From JAKVBH01 sp049800955 (GTDB lineage: Bacteria > Pseudomonadota > Alphaproteobacteria > Rhodobacterales > Rhodobacteraceae): a stretch of 64,000 bases of DNA. The notes under the pieces were generated by a model that was not told the DNA's origin, made no database searches, and saw only the letters and a program-made list of their open reading frames with translations. The stretch is from contig NZ_JBNAGA010000003.1 in assembly GCF_049800955.1 (NCBI RefSeq), positions 186,001-250,000 of the forward strand. The letters run 5' to 3'. Position 1 is the stretch's first letter. Each line of letters opens with the position of its first letter. This document shows positions 52,326 to 61,228 of this stretch, piece by piece. Position numbers and translations under genes: made by a program.

Positions 52326-52823
52326 TCAGTAGATGTAGCGGATTTGATCTGCCCAATAGCGTTCGACCCGGCGCAGCATATGGGTGATCTCATTGATCCC
52401 GTCGGGACCCATCACGCCTTTTTCCTGCAAACCTTCCGCATGCCGGGAAAACAGATCGCGAACGACATCGCGGATCTCGCGGCCCTGCTCGGTCAGCCGG
52501 ACGCGGACGGAGCGGCGGTCAATCTCGCAGCGCTGGTGGTGCATATAGCCCATCTCGACCAGCTTCTTGAGATTGTAGCTCACATTCGACCCCTGGTAAT
52601 ACCCGCGGGTTTTGAGCTCGCCTGCCGTGACCTCATTGTCGCCGATGTTGAAAAGAAGAAGTGCCTGCACTGCATTGATTTCGAGCACACCCACACGCTC
52701 GAATTCATCCTTGATCACGTCGAGCAGCAACCGATGCAACCGCTCAACCAGTGCCAGTGCTTCCAGATAGCTGCCCATGAAAGCGTCCTGTGACGCACCG
52801 GGCAAAGGGGTGTGCATTGACAT
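52326..52823 (-). CDS. MarR-family regulator, LdtR-like
   Basis: The 165-residue winged-helix protein contains the segments ALVERLHRLLLDVIKDEFER, TRGYYQGSNVSYNLKKLVEMG and DRRSVRVRLTEQG, which closely recall LdtR of rhizobia and Liberibacter, a regulator linked to L,D-transpeptidase and stress tolerance. Targets here are unknown. The gene has its own intergenic upstream region. Confidence 0.85.
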   Translation of the reverse strand: MSMHTPLPGASQDAFMGSYLEALALVERLHRLLLDVIKDEFERVGVLEINAVQALLLFNIGDNEVTAGELKTRGYYQGSNVSYNLKKLVEMGYMHHQRCEIDRRSVRVRLTEQGREIRDVVRDLFSRHAEGLQEKGVMGPDGINEITHMLRRVERYWADQIRYIY

Positions 52824-52891
52824 GTTTGGCTCCGCCTGTTTGTTCGAGAGCCTTTGTGACGTATAAAAATGAATAGTTCGCTAAATGCAGA

Positions 52892-53164
52892 TCACTTTAT
52901 GGGGCCGGCCAACGCCACGGCGCGGATGTCTGCGATGAGGGCCTCAAGCGGCGCGGGCGGTGTCGCTTGCGCAGAGACCCATTGGTACAGATCCTGATCA
53001 TTTTCCGACAAAAGCGCCTCATAGATATCAAGCTCTGCCTCCGACAGATCATCCAGGCGCGCGTCGGCATATCGCATCAGGATCAGATCCATTTCCTTGA
53101 TGCCGCGCCGCATGGAGCGCATCTTGATGCGTCTGAGGCGGGTCTGTCGGGGTTCGTCGCTCAT
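52892..53164 (-). CDS. sdhE: FAD assembly factor SdhE
   Basis: The 90-residue protein has the RGxxE motif in SMRRGIKEMDLILMRYA and the acidic helix typical of SdhE/SDHAF2, which promotes covalent flavinylation of succinate dehydrogenase. Its ATG immediately follows the stop of the upstream XRE gene (no gap), indicating co-translation. Confidence 0.93.
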   Translation of the reverse strand: MSDEPRQTRLRRIKMRSMRRGIKEMDLILMRYADARLDDLSEAELDIYEALLSENDQDLYQWVSAQATPPAPLEALIADIRAVALAGPIK

Positions 53165-53557
53165 TCAGGCTTGCTCCTTCAAGGCCAGACGGAGGCGTTT
53201 TTCGAGGCGGCCCAACCTGTCGGCTCCGGCGCGCATTTCCGTGCGCATATCGCGAATTTCCAACAGCAGCGATGCGACATCGGGCGACATCTCGGGCTCT
53301 TCGTCATGGGGCGCGTCCAATCCGTCGCCTTCGCCATTGATCAGCCACATCAGCGAGACATTCAAAATCCCGGCCATCATCGACAGATGATTGGCGCGAG
53401 GCTCAGATCTGTCTTCTTCCCAGCCGCGCAAGGTGGTGACGCGGATCCCGAGCCGCTTGGCCAGATCGCCCTGGCTCATGCGCGCAGCATCGCGCGCAGC
53501 GGCGAGCCGGTCGCCAAATGTTGCAGTGTCGGGGCCGTACCAGTCCTGGGCTTGCAT
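53165..53557 (-). CDS. XRE-family helix-turn-helix regulator
   Basis: The 130-residue protein has a Cro/CI-type HTH (MSQGDLAKRLGIRVTTLRGWE) at about residues 25-75 and a C-terminal coiled coil (about 95-130). The ATG at 53557 has AAAGGAG nine bases upstream. It is directly joined to sdhE. Target and ligand are unknown. Confidence 0.87.
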   Translation of the reverse strand: MQAQDWYGPDTATFGDRLAAARDAARMSQGDLAKRLGIRVTTLRGWEEDRSEPRANHLSMMAGILNVSLMWLINGEGDGLDAPHDEEPEMSPDVASLLLEIRDMRTEMRAGADRLGRLEKRLRLALKEQA

Positions 53558-53678
53558 GAACATGCTCCTTTCGCAGTCGCACAGTTGCACAGTCGCGTTG
53601 TGCGGCGCCTGCATTGATTGATCCTTTCGTGCATCTTAAAGGAGATAACAGACGCAACAAACCCACAGGCCCGACGCC

Positions 53679-54881
53679 ATGCCCTTTCTTTCCGACGCTC
53701 TTGCCCGCGTGCAACCCTCGCTGACCATTGCCGTGACGACGAAAGCGGCGGAGCTGAAGGCACAGGGCCGTGACATCATTTCGCTCGGCGCAGGCGAGCC
53801 GGATTTCAATACGCCCGAACATATCCGGGCCGAAGGGCGCGCCGCAATAGAAGATGGGCGCGTGAAATACACCGCACCTGACGGGATCCCGGAACTCAAG
53901 GACGCCATCGTGCGCAAGTTCGCCCGCGACAACGGGCTCACCTACGCGCGCGCGCAAATCACGGTGGGCTCCGGCGGCAAGCAGGTGCTCTTCAATGCCT
54001 TCAAGGCTACGCTCAATCCCGGCGATGAAGTGATCATTCCGGCCCCTTACTGGACCTCCTATCCCGATATGGTGGCGCTGTGTGGCGGCACGCCTGTGGT
54101 CGTGGAGGCCGGGATCGAGACCGCGTTCAAACTGACGCCAGAGGCGCTGGAGGCGGCGATTACACCGCGCACGAAGTGGATGCTTTTCAACTCTCCGTCC
54201 AACCCCACCGGTGCCGGATACAGCTGGGATGAGCTGAAAGCGCTCACCGATGTGCTCTTGCGTCACCCCCATGTCTGGGTGCTGACCGATGATATGTATG
54301 AGCACCTTGTCTATGACGATTTTACCTTCTGCACGCCCGCAGAGGTCGAGCCGCAGCTCTATGAGCGCACGCTGACCGTCAATGGCGTCTCAAAGGCCTA
54401 TGCCATGACCGGCTGGCGGATCGGCTATGCCGGCGGGCCAAAAATGCTGATTGATGCGATGCGCAAGGTGCAGAGCCAATCCACCTCCAACCCCTGCGCC
54501 ATCTCGCAATATGCAGCTGTCGAGGCGCTGGATGGGCCGCAGGATTTTCTCAAGACCAACGCCGCCCTCTTTGAAGCGCGGCGCGATCTTGTCGTTTCCA
54601 TGCTCAACCAGATCAACGGGGTCAGCTGTCCGGTGCCGGAAGGGGCGTTTTACGTCTACCCCTCGATCAAGGAGTTGATGGGCAAGACCTCACCGGGCGG
54701 AACGCAGATCGAAACAGACGAGGATTTTGCAGCGGCGCTTCTGGAGGAAGAAGGCGTTGCGGTGGTCTTCGGGGCGGCCTTCGGGCTTTCGCCAGCCTTT
54801 CGCATCAGCTACGCTACCTCGGAAGAGGCCCTGACGGAGGCCTGCACCCGCATCCAGAGGTTCTGTGCGGGCTTGAAATAA
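53679..54881 (+). CDS. Class I pyridoxal-phosphate aminotransferase (aspartate-type)
   Basis: The 400-residue fold-type I enzyme has the PLP lysine in NGVSKAYAMTGWRIGYAGG, the NSPSNPTGAGYS motif and the substrate Arg near SPAFRISYA. It resembles prokaryotic Ib aspartate aminotransferases. Substrate preference among Asp and aromatic amino acids cannot be fixed. It begins divergently from the XRE gene. Confidence 0.93.
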   Translation: MPFLSDALARVQPSLTIAVTTKAAELKAQGRDIISLGAGEPDFNTPEHIRAEGRAAIEDGRVKYTAPDGIPELKDAIVRKFARDNGLTYARAQITVGSGGKQVLFNAFKATLNPGDEVIIPAPYWTSYPDMVALCGGTPVVVEAGIETAFKLTPEALEAAITPRTKWMLFNSPSNPTGAGYSWDELKALTDVLLRHPHVWVLTDDMYEHLVYDDFTFCTPAEVEPQLYERTLTVNGVSKAYAMTGWRIGYAGGPKMLIDAMRKVQSQSTSNPCAISQYAAVEALDGPQDFLKTNAALFEARRDLVVSMLNQINGVSCPVPEGAFYVYPSIKELMGKTSPGGTQIETDEDFAAALLEEEGVAVVFGAAFGLSPAFRISYATSEEALTEACTRIQRFCAGLK

Positions 54882-54893
54882 CCGGGTGAGGGC

Positions 54894-55301
54894 ATGGCGA
54901 GCGAACTGCCGAAATACTACTTTCGCATCCGCGAGAATGGGGCGCTCTGCTTTCGCGTCGATACCGAAAATCGCCAGCGCCGGATCGAGATGGACCCCAT
55001 TGCGCATATCAATATGCGCAATGGCGAGGTCAAACCGCAGGGCGACCGGGTGCTGTCAGAGGAGGATCTGGCCGAAATCAGCGCCTGGATGCGCGAGCGC
55101 AGCGAATTGCTTGCCTGGCGCGATATCGACGATATCCACCGCGCCGTGGATTATCTGAATATCACGACACAATGGGCGCAATCCAAGGCCTCGCCCGAAC
55201 AGCTCGAAGAGGTCACGGACGCGCTGCTTCTGGCGATGCATGATCTGCGCTCGGTGCTGGTGCGCAAGAAGGCGGATCGCCTCCTCGACGACAAGAGCTG
55301 A
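54894..55301 (+). CDS. Conserved hypothetical protein, 135 residues
   Basis: This soluble acidic protein starts 12 bases after the aminotransferase gene and is probably co-transcribed. It begins ELPKYYFRIRENGALCFRVD and is mostly helical in its second half. No functional motif is recognised. Its stop codon begins a short direct repeat (17-bp unit, two and a half copies, 55299-55343). Confidence 0.8.
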   Translation: MASELPKYYFRIRENGALCFRVDTENRQRRIEMDPIAHINMRNGEVKPQGDRVLSEEDLAEISAWMRERSELLAWRDIDDIHRAVDYLNITTQWAQSKASPEQLEEVTDALLLAMHDLRSVLVRKKADRLLDDKS

Positions 55302-55343
55302 TCCCACGCGAGACTTGATCCCAAGCGAGACCTGATCCCACGG
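55299..55343. repeat. Short imperfect direct repeat
   Basis: The unit TGATCCCAMGCGAGACY (17 bp) occurs twice with two differences (55299-55315, 55316-55332), followed by a partial third copy. It includes the stop codon of the preceding gene. Confidence 0.7.
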
Positions 55344-55398
55344 TGCGGCCCCTGCGGGCCCGCGCTCTATTCTGGGACGAATGGCAACGTGAGCCCTC

Positions 55399-56727
55399 TC
55401 AGGCCCGACGCCAAAAGCGCGTCATCATCATGAGCGCCGCACAGCTGAGCCCGGTGACAAGCCCGGCCCAGACCCCGACCGCGCCAAAATCCAGGACAAA
55501 TCCAAAGAGCAAGGCCGAGCCCAGGCCAATGGGCCAATAGCTGAACGCGGCCATGAACATCGGGATTGTCGTATCCTGCATGCCGCGCAACAGGCCAAGC
55601 GCCATGACCTGTGCGCCGTCGGCCAATTGAAACAGGGCGGCCATGATCAACAACACGGTGCCGATGGCGATGACCTCGGCCCGGTTTGGCTCATCGGGTT
55701 TGAGAAAGAGCGAGATCAGCGGTTCGGGGAAGGCCACAAACAGCACGACTGTCACAAGCGCGATGCCGATGGAGGCGGCGATGGCAACTCTCGCCCCCAG
55801 ACGCAAATGCGTCCGGTCGCCCCGCCCGAAGGCCTGGCCTGCGCGGATGGTGGCGGCGTTGGACAGGCCAAGGTGGACCATGAAGGTCGCCGTGGCGCAT
55901 TGCAGCGCGATCCCGTGGGCGGCGAGAGGAATGGTCCCGAGCCATCCCATCAGGACCGCGCTTGCGGCAAACAGGCTGACCTCGGAAAGACTGGTAAGCC
56001 CGATGGGCACGCCGAGCCGCACCACCTTGCCCATCACGTCGAAATCAGGGCGCCAGAGCCGGCGGAAGAGGTCATGTTCTGGCAGCACGAGGCGCGCATA
56101 GAGAATGACGCCCAGCAGGCTGACCAGTTGCACCGAGACGCTGGCCCAGGCCGCTCCGGCGATGCCCAGTTCCGGCGCGCCCCACATCCCGAAGATCAGC
56201 GCGTAGTTCACCAGCGCATTGACGATCACGGCGAGGCTCGTGATCCAGAAAACAACCGAGGTGCGCTCGAGGGCTGCGAGATAGCTCTTGAGGACCATGA
56301 CGCCCAGGGCAGGCAGGATCGCAGGCCCGGTAATGCGCAGGTAGGTCTGCGCGTCCTGCGCCACTTGAGGCGCCTGACCGATCGCCTCCAGAAGGGGTGC
56401 GGACCACCAAAAGAGCGGCAGGCACAAAAGCCCGAACAGGGCCGAGAGCCACAGCGCCATGCGGGTCACGCGGCGGATGGTTTGCGCATCGTCATTGGCC
56501 GCGGCAACCAGCGGTACAACCGCCCAGGCAAAGCCCGAGCCCACCAGAAAGAACACAAAGAAGAACGAGGAGGCCAACACAAGCGCGGCCAGCCCCTCGA
56601 TGCTGTAGCGGCCCATCATGATCGTATCGGTCAGACCGATAGCAAACTGCCCCAGATGCCCGCCGATCAGCGGCATGCCGATGCGCATGACATCCTTGAG
56701 ATGGTGAGTGGAGGTCTGGCTATGCAT
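55399..56727 (-). CDS. MATE-family efflux transporter
   Basis: The 442-residue membrane protein has twelve predicted helices in two halves and the MATE patterns MPLIGGHLGQFAIGLTDTIM and LSEVSLFAASAVLMGWLG. Family members expel cationic drugs or metabolites using Na+ or H+ gradients. It stands alone on the minus strand, and the substrate is unknown. Confidence 0.93.
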   Translation of the reverse strand: MHSQTSTHHLKDVMRIGMPLIGGHLGQFAIGLTDTIMMGRYSIEGLAALVLASSFFFVFFLVGSGFAWAVVPLVAAANDDAQTIRRVTRMALWLSALFGLLCLPLFWWSAPLLEAIGQAPQVAQDAQTYLRITGPAILPALGVMVLKSYLAALERTSVVFWITSLAVIVNALVNYALIFGMWGAPELGIAGAAWASVSVQLVSLLGVILYARLVLPEHDLFRRLWRPDFDVMGKVVRLGVPIGLTSLSEVSLFAASAVLMGWLGTIPLAAHGIALQCATATFMVHLGLSNAATIRAGQAFGRGDRTHLRLGARVAIAASIGIALVTVVLFVAFPEPLISLFLKPDEPNRAEVIAIGTVLLIMAALFQLADGAQVMALGLLRGMQDTTIPMFMAAFSYWPIGLGSALLFGFVLDFGAVGVWAGLVTGLSCAALMMMTRFWRRA

Positions 56728-56773
56728 GGAGCGGCCTTAGCGGCCATGGCAGGATTCGAAAAGCGCTATCGCC

Positions 56774-57706
56774 TCACAGGGCGCGGCTGAGCAGGGTCAG
56801 GGCGACGGCGGCAATGGTCAGACCGACCAGCGCCTCGAGCGCCGAAAGGGCTTGCAGCGCGCGCGTGCCCGACAGGTGATCCGCGAGGCGGCGCGTGGTG
56901 CCCTCGCGCAGGGTGATGGCGGCCAGCGCCGCGGCGATGCTGACGCTGGCGGTGCCCAGCCCCATGGCAAAGGCTGCCGCGATCCCTTCCGCGACCAATC
57001 CCATGCGCCATGTCAGGATCAGCACGAAAATCGCCCCGGTGCAGGGGCGCAGGGCGATGGCGCCAATCAACATGACAGCATCGCGCAGGCTGCGGGTGTT
57101 TTGGGCTTCTGTCAGGCTTGGGCCATGGGCGTGGCCGCAGCTGCTGCAGGTGCCGTCATGAGAATGATCGTGGTCATGGTCGTGGTCGTGGTTGTGATGG
57201 TGCTGGGCGCGCAGGGCTTGCCGCAGCCGACGTTGGCCGCGCCAGACGAGCCAGAGACCAACCGCGCCAATGGCGGCGTAAGACGCAGGCGCCAGCCAAT
57301 CCTCCGTGACGTCCACCAATTGCGTGCGCGTCATCTCAAAGGCCCAGACGCCGGCATAGACCAGCATCACCGCGCTGGCCGCCTGCGCCAGCGAGGAGGC
57401 GAGCGCCAGGGCCGAGAGCCGCACAAGCGGAACGTCTGTGCCCAGCCCATAGCCGGAAATCAAAACCTTGCCGTGTCCGGGCCCAACGGCATGAAAGAAC
57501 CCATAGGCAAAGCACAGGCCCCACAGCGCCCAAAGCGCACCCGGCTCACCGGCGCGCAGCGCGCGTAGCGCAGTGGCCAGCGATTGCTGTGCCTCACGCT
57601 GACCTGCAGCGGCCCAGATGGCCAGCCTGTCCGCGCCGCCCATGCCCCAAAGCCAAACTGCGCCCGCGAGAACCGCGAGCGCGGCCGTCAGGACAATCCA
57701 TCGCAT
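56774..57706 (-). CDS. Nickel/cobalt transporter (NicO/RcnA-like)
   Basis: The 310-residue protein has six or so helices with the HAVGPGHGKVLISGYGLG motif of the NicO family and a central His/Asp-rich loop (HHHNHDHDHDHDHSHD) plus a CSSCGHAH site, typical of metal-binding cytoplasmic loops. It probably exports or imports Ni2+ or Co2+. The gene overlaps the DUF1007 gene by 19 bases. Confidence 0.92.
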   Translation of the reverse strand: MRWIVLTAALAVLAGAVWLWGMGGADRLAIWAAAGQREAQQSLATALRALRAGEPGALWALWGLCFAYGFFHAVGPGHGKVLISGYGLGTDVPLVRLSALALASSLAQAASAVMLVYAGVWAFEMTRTQLVDVTEDWLAPASYAAIGAVGLWLVWRGQRRLRQALRAQHHHNHDHDHDHDHSHDGTCSSCGHAHGPSLTEAQNTRSLRDAVMLIGAIALRPCTGAIFVLILTWRMGLVAEGIAAAFAMGLGTASVSIAAALAAITLREGTTRRLADHLSGTRALQALSALEALVGLTIAAVALTLLSRAL

Positions 57707-58350
57707 GTGATACGCACCCGATCGGCATAGTGAATGCCGAGCTCGACGGTCTGGAAGATGTCTTCGCTATCGCCCAGACGCTCATCCTCGGCCAGGATCT
57801 CGGCCAAAGCGGCCTCCTGCGCCAAGCGCGCATCGTTGAGGTCGGGATGAATGACCTGCGCGGCGCAGCCACGCTCGAAATGCACGCCGCCCGTCACGGT
57901 ATAGGCGACATAAAATGTCGGATCATATTGCCAGACCTCAAGACCCTTGGGGCTGACGGGGGTGACGGGGCGCTTGTGTGCGGCGTGGATCTTGCCATCG
58001 ATCACATCGAGATGGGTCGCCACGGGCGTGCCCAGAGCCACCTTGCTGCCGTCTGCCGCCGTCAGGTACAGATCGCCCTCAAAGCCCTCGTACCAGTTCT
58101 CGAGATCAAAGCCCCAGAGCTTTTCCATCTCCGCCTCGGTCAGCTGCGCATCGCCATCCGGGTCGAGCCCCAGGTCCTCGAAAATCAACAGCGTGAAAAA
58201 GTCGTCATAGACCCAGGTCACCTCGACCTCGGTCACGCGATCCTGTGCATCCATGCGAAAATGCAGGGTCGAATCCACAAAGATATGCGGATGAGAGCCC
58301 CCGATCTGGGGCAGAACGCACAAAAGGGCGGCCGTTGCGAGCTGTTTCAT
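57688..58350 (-). CDS. DUF1007 periplasmic protein
   Basis: The 220-residue protein has a signal peptide (cleavage near IGGS) and the DUF1007 start SHPHIFVDSTLHF with an N-terminal HPH that could bind metal after cleavage. DUF1007 genes are regularly paired with NicO-type transporters, as here, and probably supply or sense the metal. The ATG at 58350 is preferred to the TTG three codons upstream. Confidence 0.9.
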   Translation of the reverse strand: MKQLATAALLCVLPQIGGSHPHIFVDSTLHFRMDAQDRVTEVEVTWVYDDFFTLLIFEDLGLDPDGDAQLTEAEMEKLWGFDLENWYEGFEGDLYLTAADGSKVALGTPVATHLDVIDGKIHAAHKRPVTPVSPKGLEVWQYDPTFYVAYTVTGGVHFERGCAAQVIHPDLNDARLAQEAALAEILAEDERLGDSEDIFQTVELGIHYADRVRITCDGLS

Positions 58351-58407
58351 ACCTGCCAAAGTAGGCAGATGACGCCCGGACGCAAGACCCGGCGCAGCAC
58401 TTAGGCG

Positions 58408-59097
58408 TTACTCTGCCCAGCCCACGAGCATCTCGGAGAGCTCCCGATAGAGCTTGCGCACCATCACGCGCTCGAAATCCTCATAACCCTGCGCGACTTC
58501 GACGAAAGACAAAGGCCCGCGCGCCACAACGCCCTCGAAATACGGCACGACATCAGCCTCCGCGCCCTTGATGGCCAGACCGTTGACGGTGATGTCACTG
58601 AAATCGAAATGCTTGTAGGTCAGCGCCGGGCTGAAGCCGTCATTGGTGACGCCATCGCCGGACAGATCAATGACCTTGCGGCGGCACTCCGGCGCGCGCT
58701 CCATCATCGTGTGACCAAAGCCAAGCGCATAGCCCATGGCCGTCGGGAATTCCGAATATGAGCGCGGCGCGGCCTGCACCGTCGCGGCCACAGCCTCGAT
58801 ATCCCCCAGACCGCGCATCATGGTCCAATCCACGACCACGCGCTGCTGGCGCCGCCCGGACCATTCATAAATGGCCAGCGCAACCTCGCCGGGCCCCTGC
58901 AGGATCGCATCGGCGACATCTGCATGCCGCAAGGCGGCGGCGAGGCCGTCCCGCTGCAGATCATGCTCGCCCTCATCCACAGAGGAAGAGACATCCACCG
59001 CCAGCAACAACGCAACCCGGCAGTTGGCCTGCGCCACCGTTGCGACCAGGGCAGCAGTGGCCAGCGCGGCCGAAAACAGGGCCCCGCGCATTACCAA
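58408..59097 (-). CDS. DUF1194 (von Willebrand A-like) secreted protein
   Basis: The 229-residue protein has a signal peptide (cleavage near AQAN at about 24) and a VWA-like MIDAS motif, DVSSSVDEGE. DUF1194 is common in alphaproteobacteria and has no firm function. Its first bases overlap the end of the gloA gene by seven bases. Confidence 0.87.
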   Translation of the reverse strand: MVMRGALFSAALATAALVATVAQANCRVALLLAVDVSSSVDEGEHDLQRDGLAAALRHADVADAILQGPGEVALAIYEWSGRRQQRVVVDWTMMRGLGDIEAVAATVQAAPRSYSEFPTAMGYALGFGHTMMERAPECRRKVIDLSGDGVTNDGFSPALTYKHFDFSDITVNGLAIKGAEADVVPYFEGVVARGPLSFVEVAQGYEDFERVMVRKLYRELSEMLVGWAE

Positions 59098-59519
59098 TGC
59101 CCCGTGTTTTCCATGGACGTCCAGGGCTCTTGCGGGGGCAGGTTATCGCCTGCTTGCAACAGCTCGATGGAGATATTGTCGGGAGAGCGGACAAAGGCCA
59201 TATGCCCGTCGCGCGGCGGGCGGTTGATCGTGACGCCATTGTCCATCAGATGCTGGCATGTCTCGTAGATATTATCGACGCGGTAGGCGAGATGGCCGAA
59301 ATGGCGGCTGTCCGATGGCAGACCCTCGTCGCCATCCCAATTATAGGTCAGCTCCACCGGGCATTCGGGCTGGCCGGGAGGGGCGAGGAACACCAGCGTG
59401 AACCGCCCGCCCTCGCTGTCCATCCGTCGCGTCTCTTCGAGCCCCAGAAGCTTGTAGAACGCAATTGATGCGTCGAGATCTTTGACGCGCACCATTGTGT
59501 GTAGATAAGTCAATGCCAT
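59091..59519 (-). CDS. gloA: Lactoylglutathione lyase (glyoxalase I)
   Basis: The 142-residue VOC-fold protein has the glyoxalase I patterns YLHTMVRVKDLDASIAFYK, ELTYNWD, FGHLAYRVDNIY and FVRSPDNISIELLQ, including metal ligands His, Glu, His and Glu. It converts the methylglyoxal-glutathione adduct to S-lactoylglutathione. The ATG at 59519 has AAGGAG upstream. Confidence 0.92.
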   Translation of the reverse strand: MALTYLHTMVRVKDLDASIAFYKLLGLEETRRMDSEGGRFTLVFLAPPGQPECPVELTYNWDGDEGLPSDSRHFGHLAYRVDNIYETCQHLMDNGVTINRPPRDGHMAFVRSPDNISIELLQAGDNLPPQEPWTSMENTGHW

Positions 59520-59653
59520 TGGGGCTGCTCCTTCATGTTTGCAAAGAGAGCTAAGGCGCTGCGACAATCTGTCCAGTCCGGTGGTGCGCGTGCAGTCACT
59601 GCGCGCGCGGTAAGTCCCGCAGATGGCCTCTTGTGACGGCGGTAAACGCAGGC

Positions 59654-61228
59654 TTAGAACTGGGACTTGAACCCGATGGAAATCGACGTGGCCTCGGTAT
59701 CAAACCGGCCCACGTTGGAGCTTGTCTTCTGCCGTTTGACGCTCAGCGTCGGGATGAACCCCATGTAGTCGAGCTGATGCAGGCCAATGTCGATCTGCGC
59801 GCTCAGCTGCGTGTCCCAGCGGCCGCCGGGCACGGGGAAGATCACGTGATAGTCCGGGTAGTGGCTCTCTTGCGCGCGCAGGCTGGCGGAGAGCTCCAGC
59901 GGGCCCACGGGTTTGGCGCGTGCATAGCCGAGGCTGAGCCCCCGGGTTGTCTTGCCGATCTGGACGTTGTCCCCCTCGGTTTCCCCCAGAAAGAGGCCCG
60001 CAGAGAGGCGGTCGGCATTGCCCAGCTTGTGCGAGAGCGCCAGCGACCAGGATGTATTGACGACGTCATCGCGCGTCCCGTCGGCATCGATCTGGATCTG
60101 GCGGCCATGGCCCAGATGCAGCTCTGTGGCATCGCCGATTTTCTGGGTCAGGCCCAGCTGGGCGCGTTGCGTGTCATAGGCGTGATCGCCGCCAAACCAT
60201 GCGCGGCCCAGATGCGCGCCAAAGCTGAGCACAGGCCCGCCTTGCACGGTCAGCCTGCGGTGGGCGAGGCCCAGTTCTGCTATCGTGTAGCCGTAGTTCT
60301 TGGCGTCGGCCATCGGGGCCTTGTCGCGCGCGTCAGCAGAGAGGGTGACCCGCTGGACCTGCACATCGCCCACCACTTCCGTCACGGCGGTCTGTGTCTT
60401 GTGCAAAACATAGCCGCCCGAGACGCGCCCACGGCTGATTGTGCCCGAGAGGGCCAGCGCATCAGGCGAGAGGATGCCCACGAAAGGCAGACCTTCGACG
60501 ACATGCACTTCCTCAGAGGCCCCGCCGTTCACATTGTTGGACGGCGACACCGAGAGCGCAAAGCGCAGCCGCAGTTTCGAGGCGCGGCGGACGGTGCGGA
60601 ATTCGTTGGCGGCGCGTGCTTCGGCTTCCGGTGTCGGTGCGTTTTGCAAAGCGCGGCGCATCCAGATTTGCGCAGGCAGAAAGCGCTCCTGCGTGGCGGC
60701 CGTCAGCGCGGCCACACGGGCAGCCTCATGCTTTTGCGTGGGTGTCTGCGCCAGAGCGAAGGCCCGGCGCGCCGGCGCGCGCGCCTTGTCTGCCTGACCC
60801 GCCCGCAAGAAGGCCTGCGCCAGGACAAAATGCCCGAATGTGTCCTCGCTGTCGCGCGCGATGAGCGCCTCGGCAATGGCAATGGCGATATCGTTGCGCC
60901 CGCGCGCCAGCGCCTGTGCGGCCACTTCGCGGGCCTGCTGCGGCGCCATGGCATGCCCTGCGACGCGCACCTCATCGACAGAGGCAGCGATCTGCGGTTG
61001 GGCCGGGGGGGTGCCATCGGCTGTTCCGGGGGCGGCATGGCCGGTCAGCGCGCCTGCGCCCAGAGCGCAGCCGAGCGTCGCCGCCCAAATGGCCCTGCGC
61101 CGCTTGGGACGGTGCGAGGCCACAGGGCGAAGGAGAGGGGGGCTCATCCGTGACACGACAGGCGCGCGATACCGGCGAATGCCTGGGCCGCGCTTAAGGC
61201 GCGACCGCGTCACAGATCGGTGCATCAT
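59654..61228 (-). CDS. Slam-type outer-membrane translocon (DUF560)
   Basis: The 524-residue protein has a signal sequence (hydrophobic at about 47-62), an N-terminal TPR-like helical part (about 90-205) and a C-terminal barrel of alternating strands (about 215-524) ending in Phe (SISIGFKSQF), the outer-membrane insertion signal. This is the layout of surface lipoprotein assembly modulators (Slam, type XI secretion). The gene overlaps the lipoprotein gene by 35 bases if the ATG at 61228 is used; 61147 is an alternative start. The adjacent lipoprotein is its probable cargo. Confidence 0.83.
   Translation of the reverse strand: MMHRSVTRSRLKRGPGIRRYRAPVVSRMSPPLLRPVASHRPKRRRAIWAATLGCALGAGALTGHAAPGTADGTPPAQPQIAASVDEVRVAGHAMAPQQAREVAAQALARGRNDIAIAIAEALIARDSEDTFGHFVLAQAFLRAGQADKARAPARRAFALAQTPTQKHEAARVAALTAATQERFLPAQIWMRRALQNAPTPEAEARAANEFRTVRRASKLRLRFALSVSPSNNVNGGASEEVHVVEGLPFVGILSPDALALSGTISRGRVSGGYVLHKTQTAVTEVVGDVQVQRVTLSADARDKAPMADAKNYGYTIAELGLAHRRLTVQGGPVLSFGAHLGRAWFGGDHAYDTQRAQLGLTQKIGDATELHLGHGRQIQIDADGTRDDVVNTSWSLALSHKLGNADRLSAGLFLGETEGDNVQIGKTTRGLSLGYARAKPVGPLELSASLRAQESHYPDYHVIFPVPGGRWDTQLSAQIDIGLHQLDYMGFIPTLSVKRQKTSSNVGRFDTEATSISIGFKSQF

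Noticed and set aside
59633..61153. Open frame of 506 codons on the plus strand across the Slam gene
   Set aside because: Antisense shadow of the Slam barrel gene, with no ribosome site or recognisable protein features.
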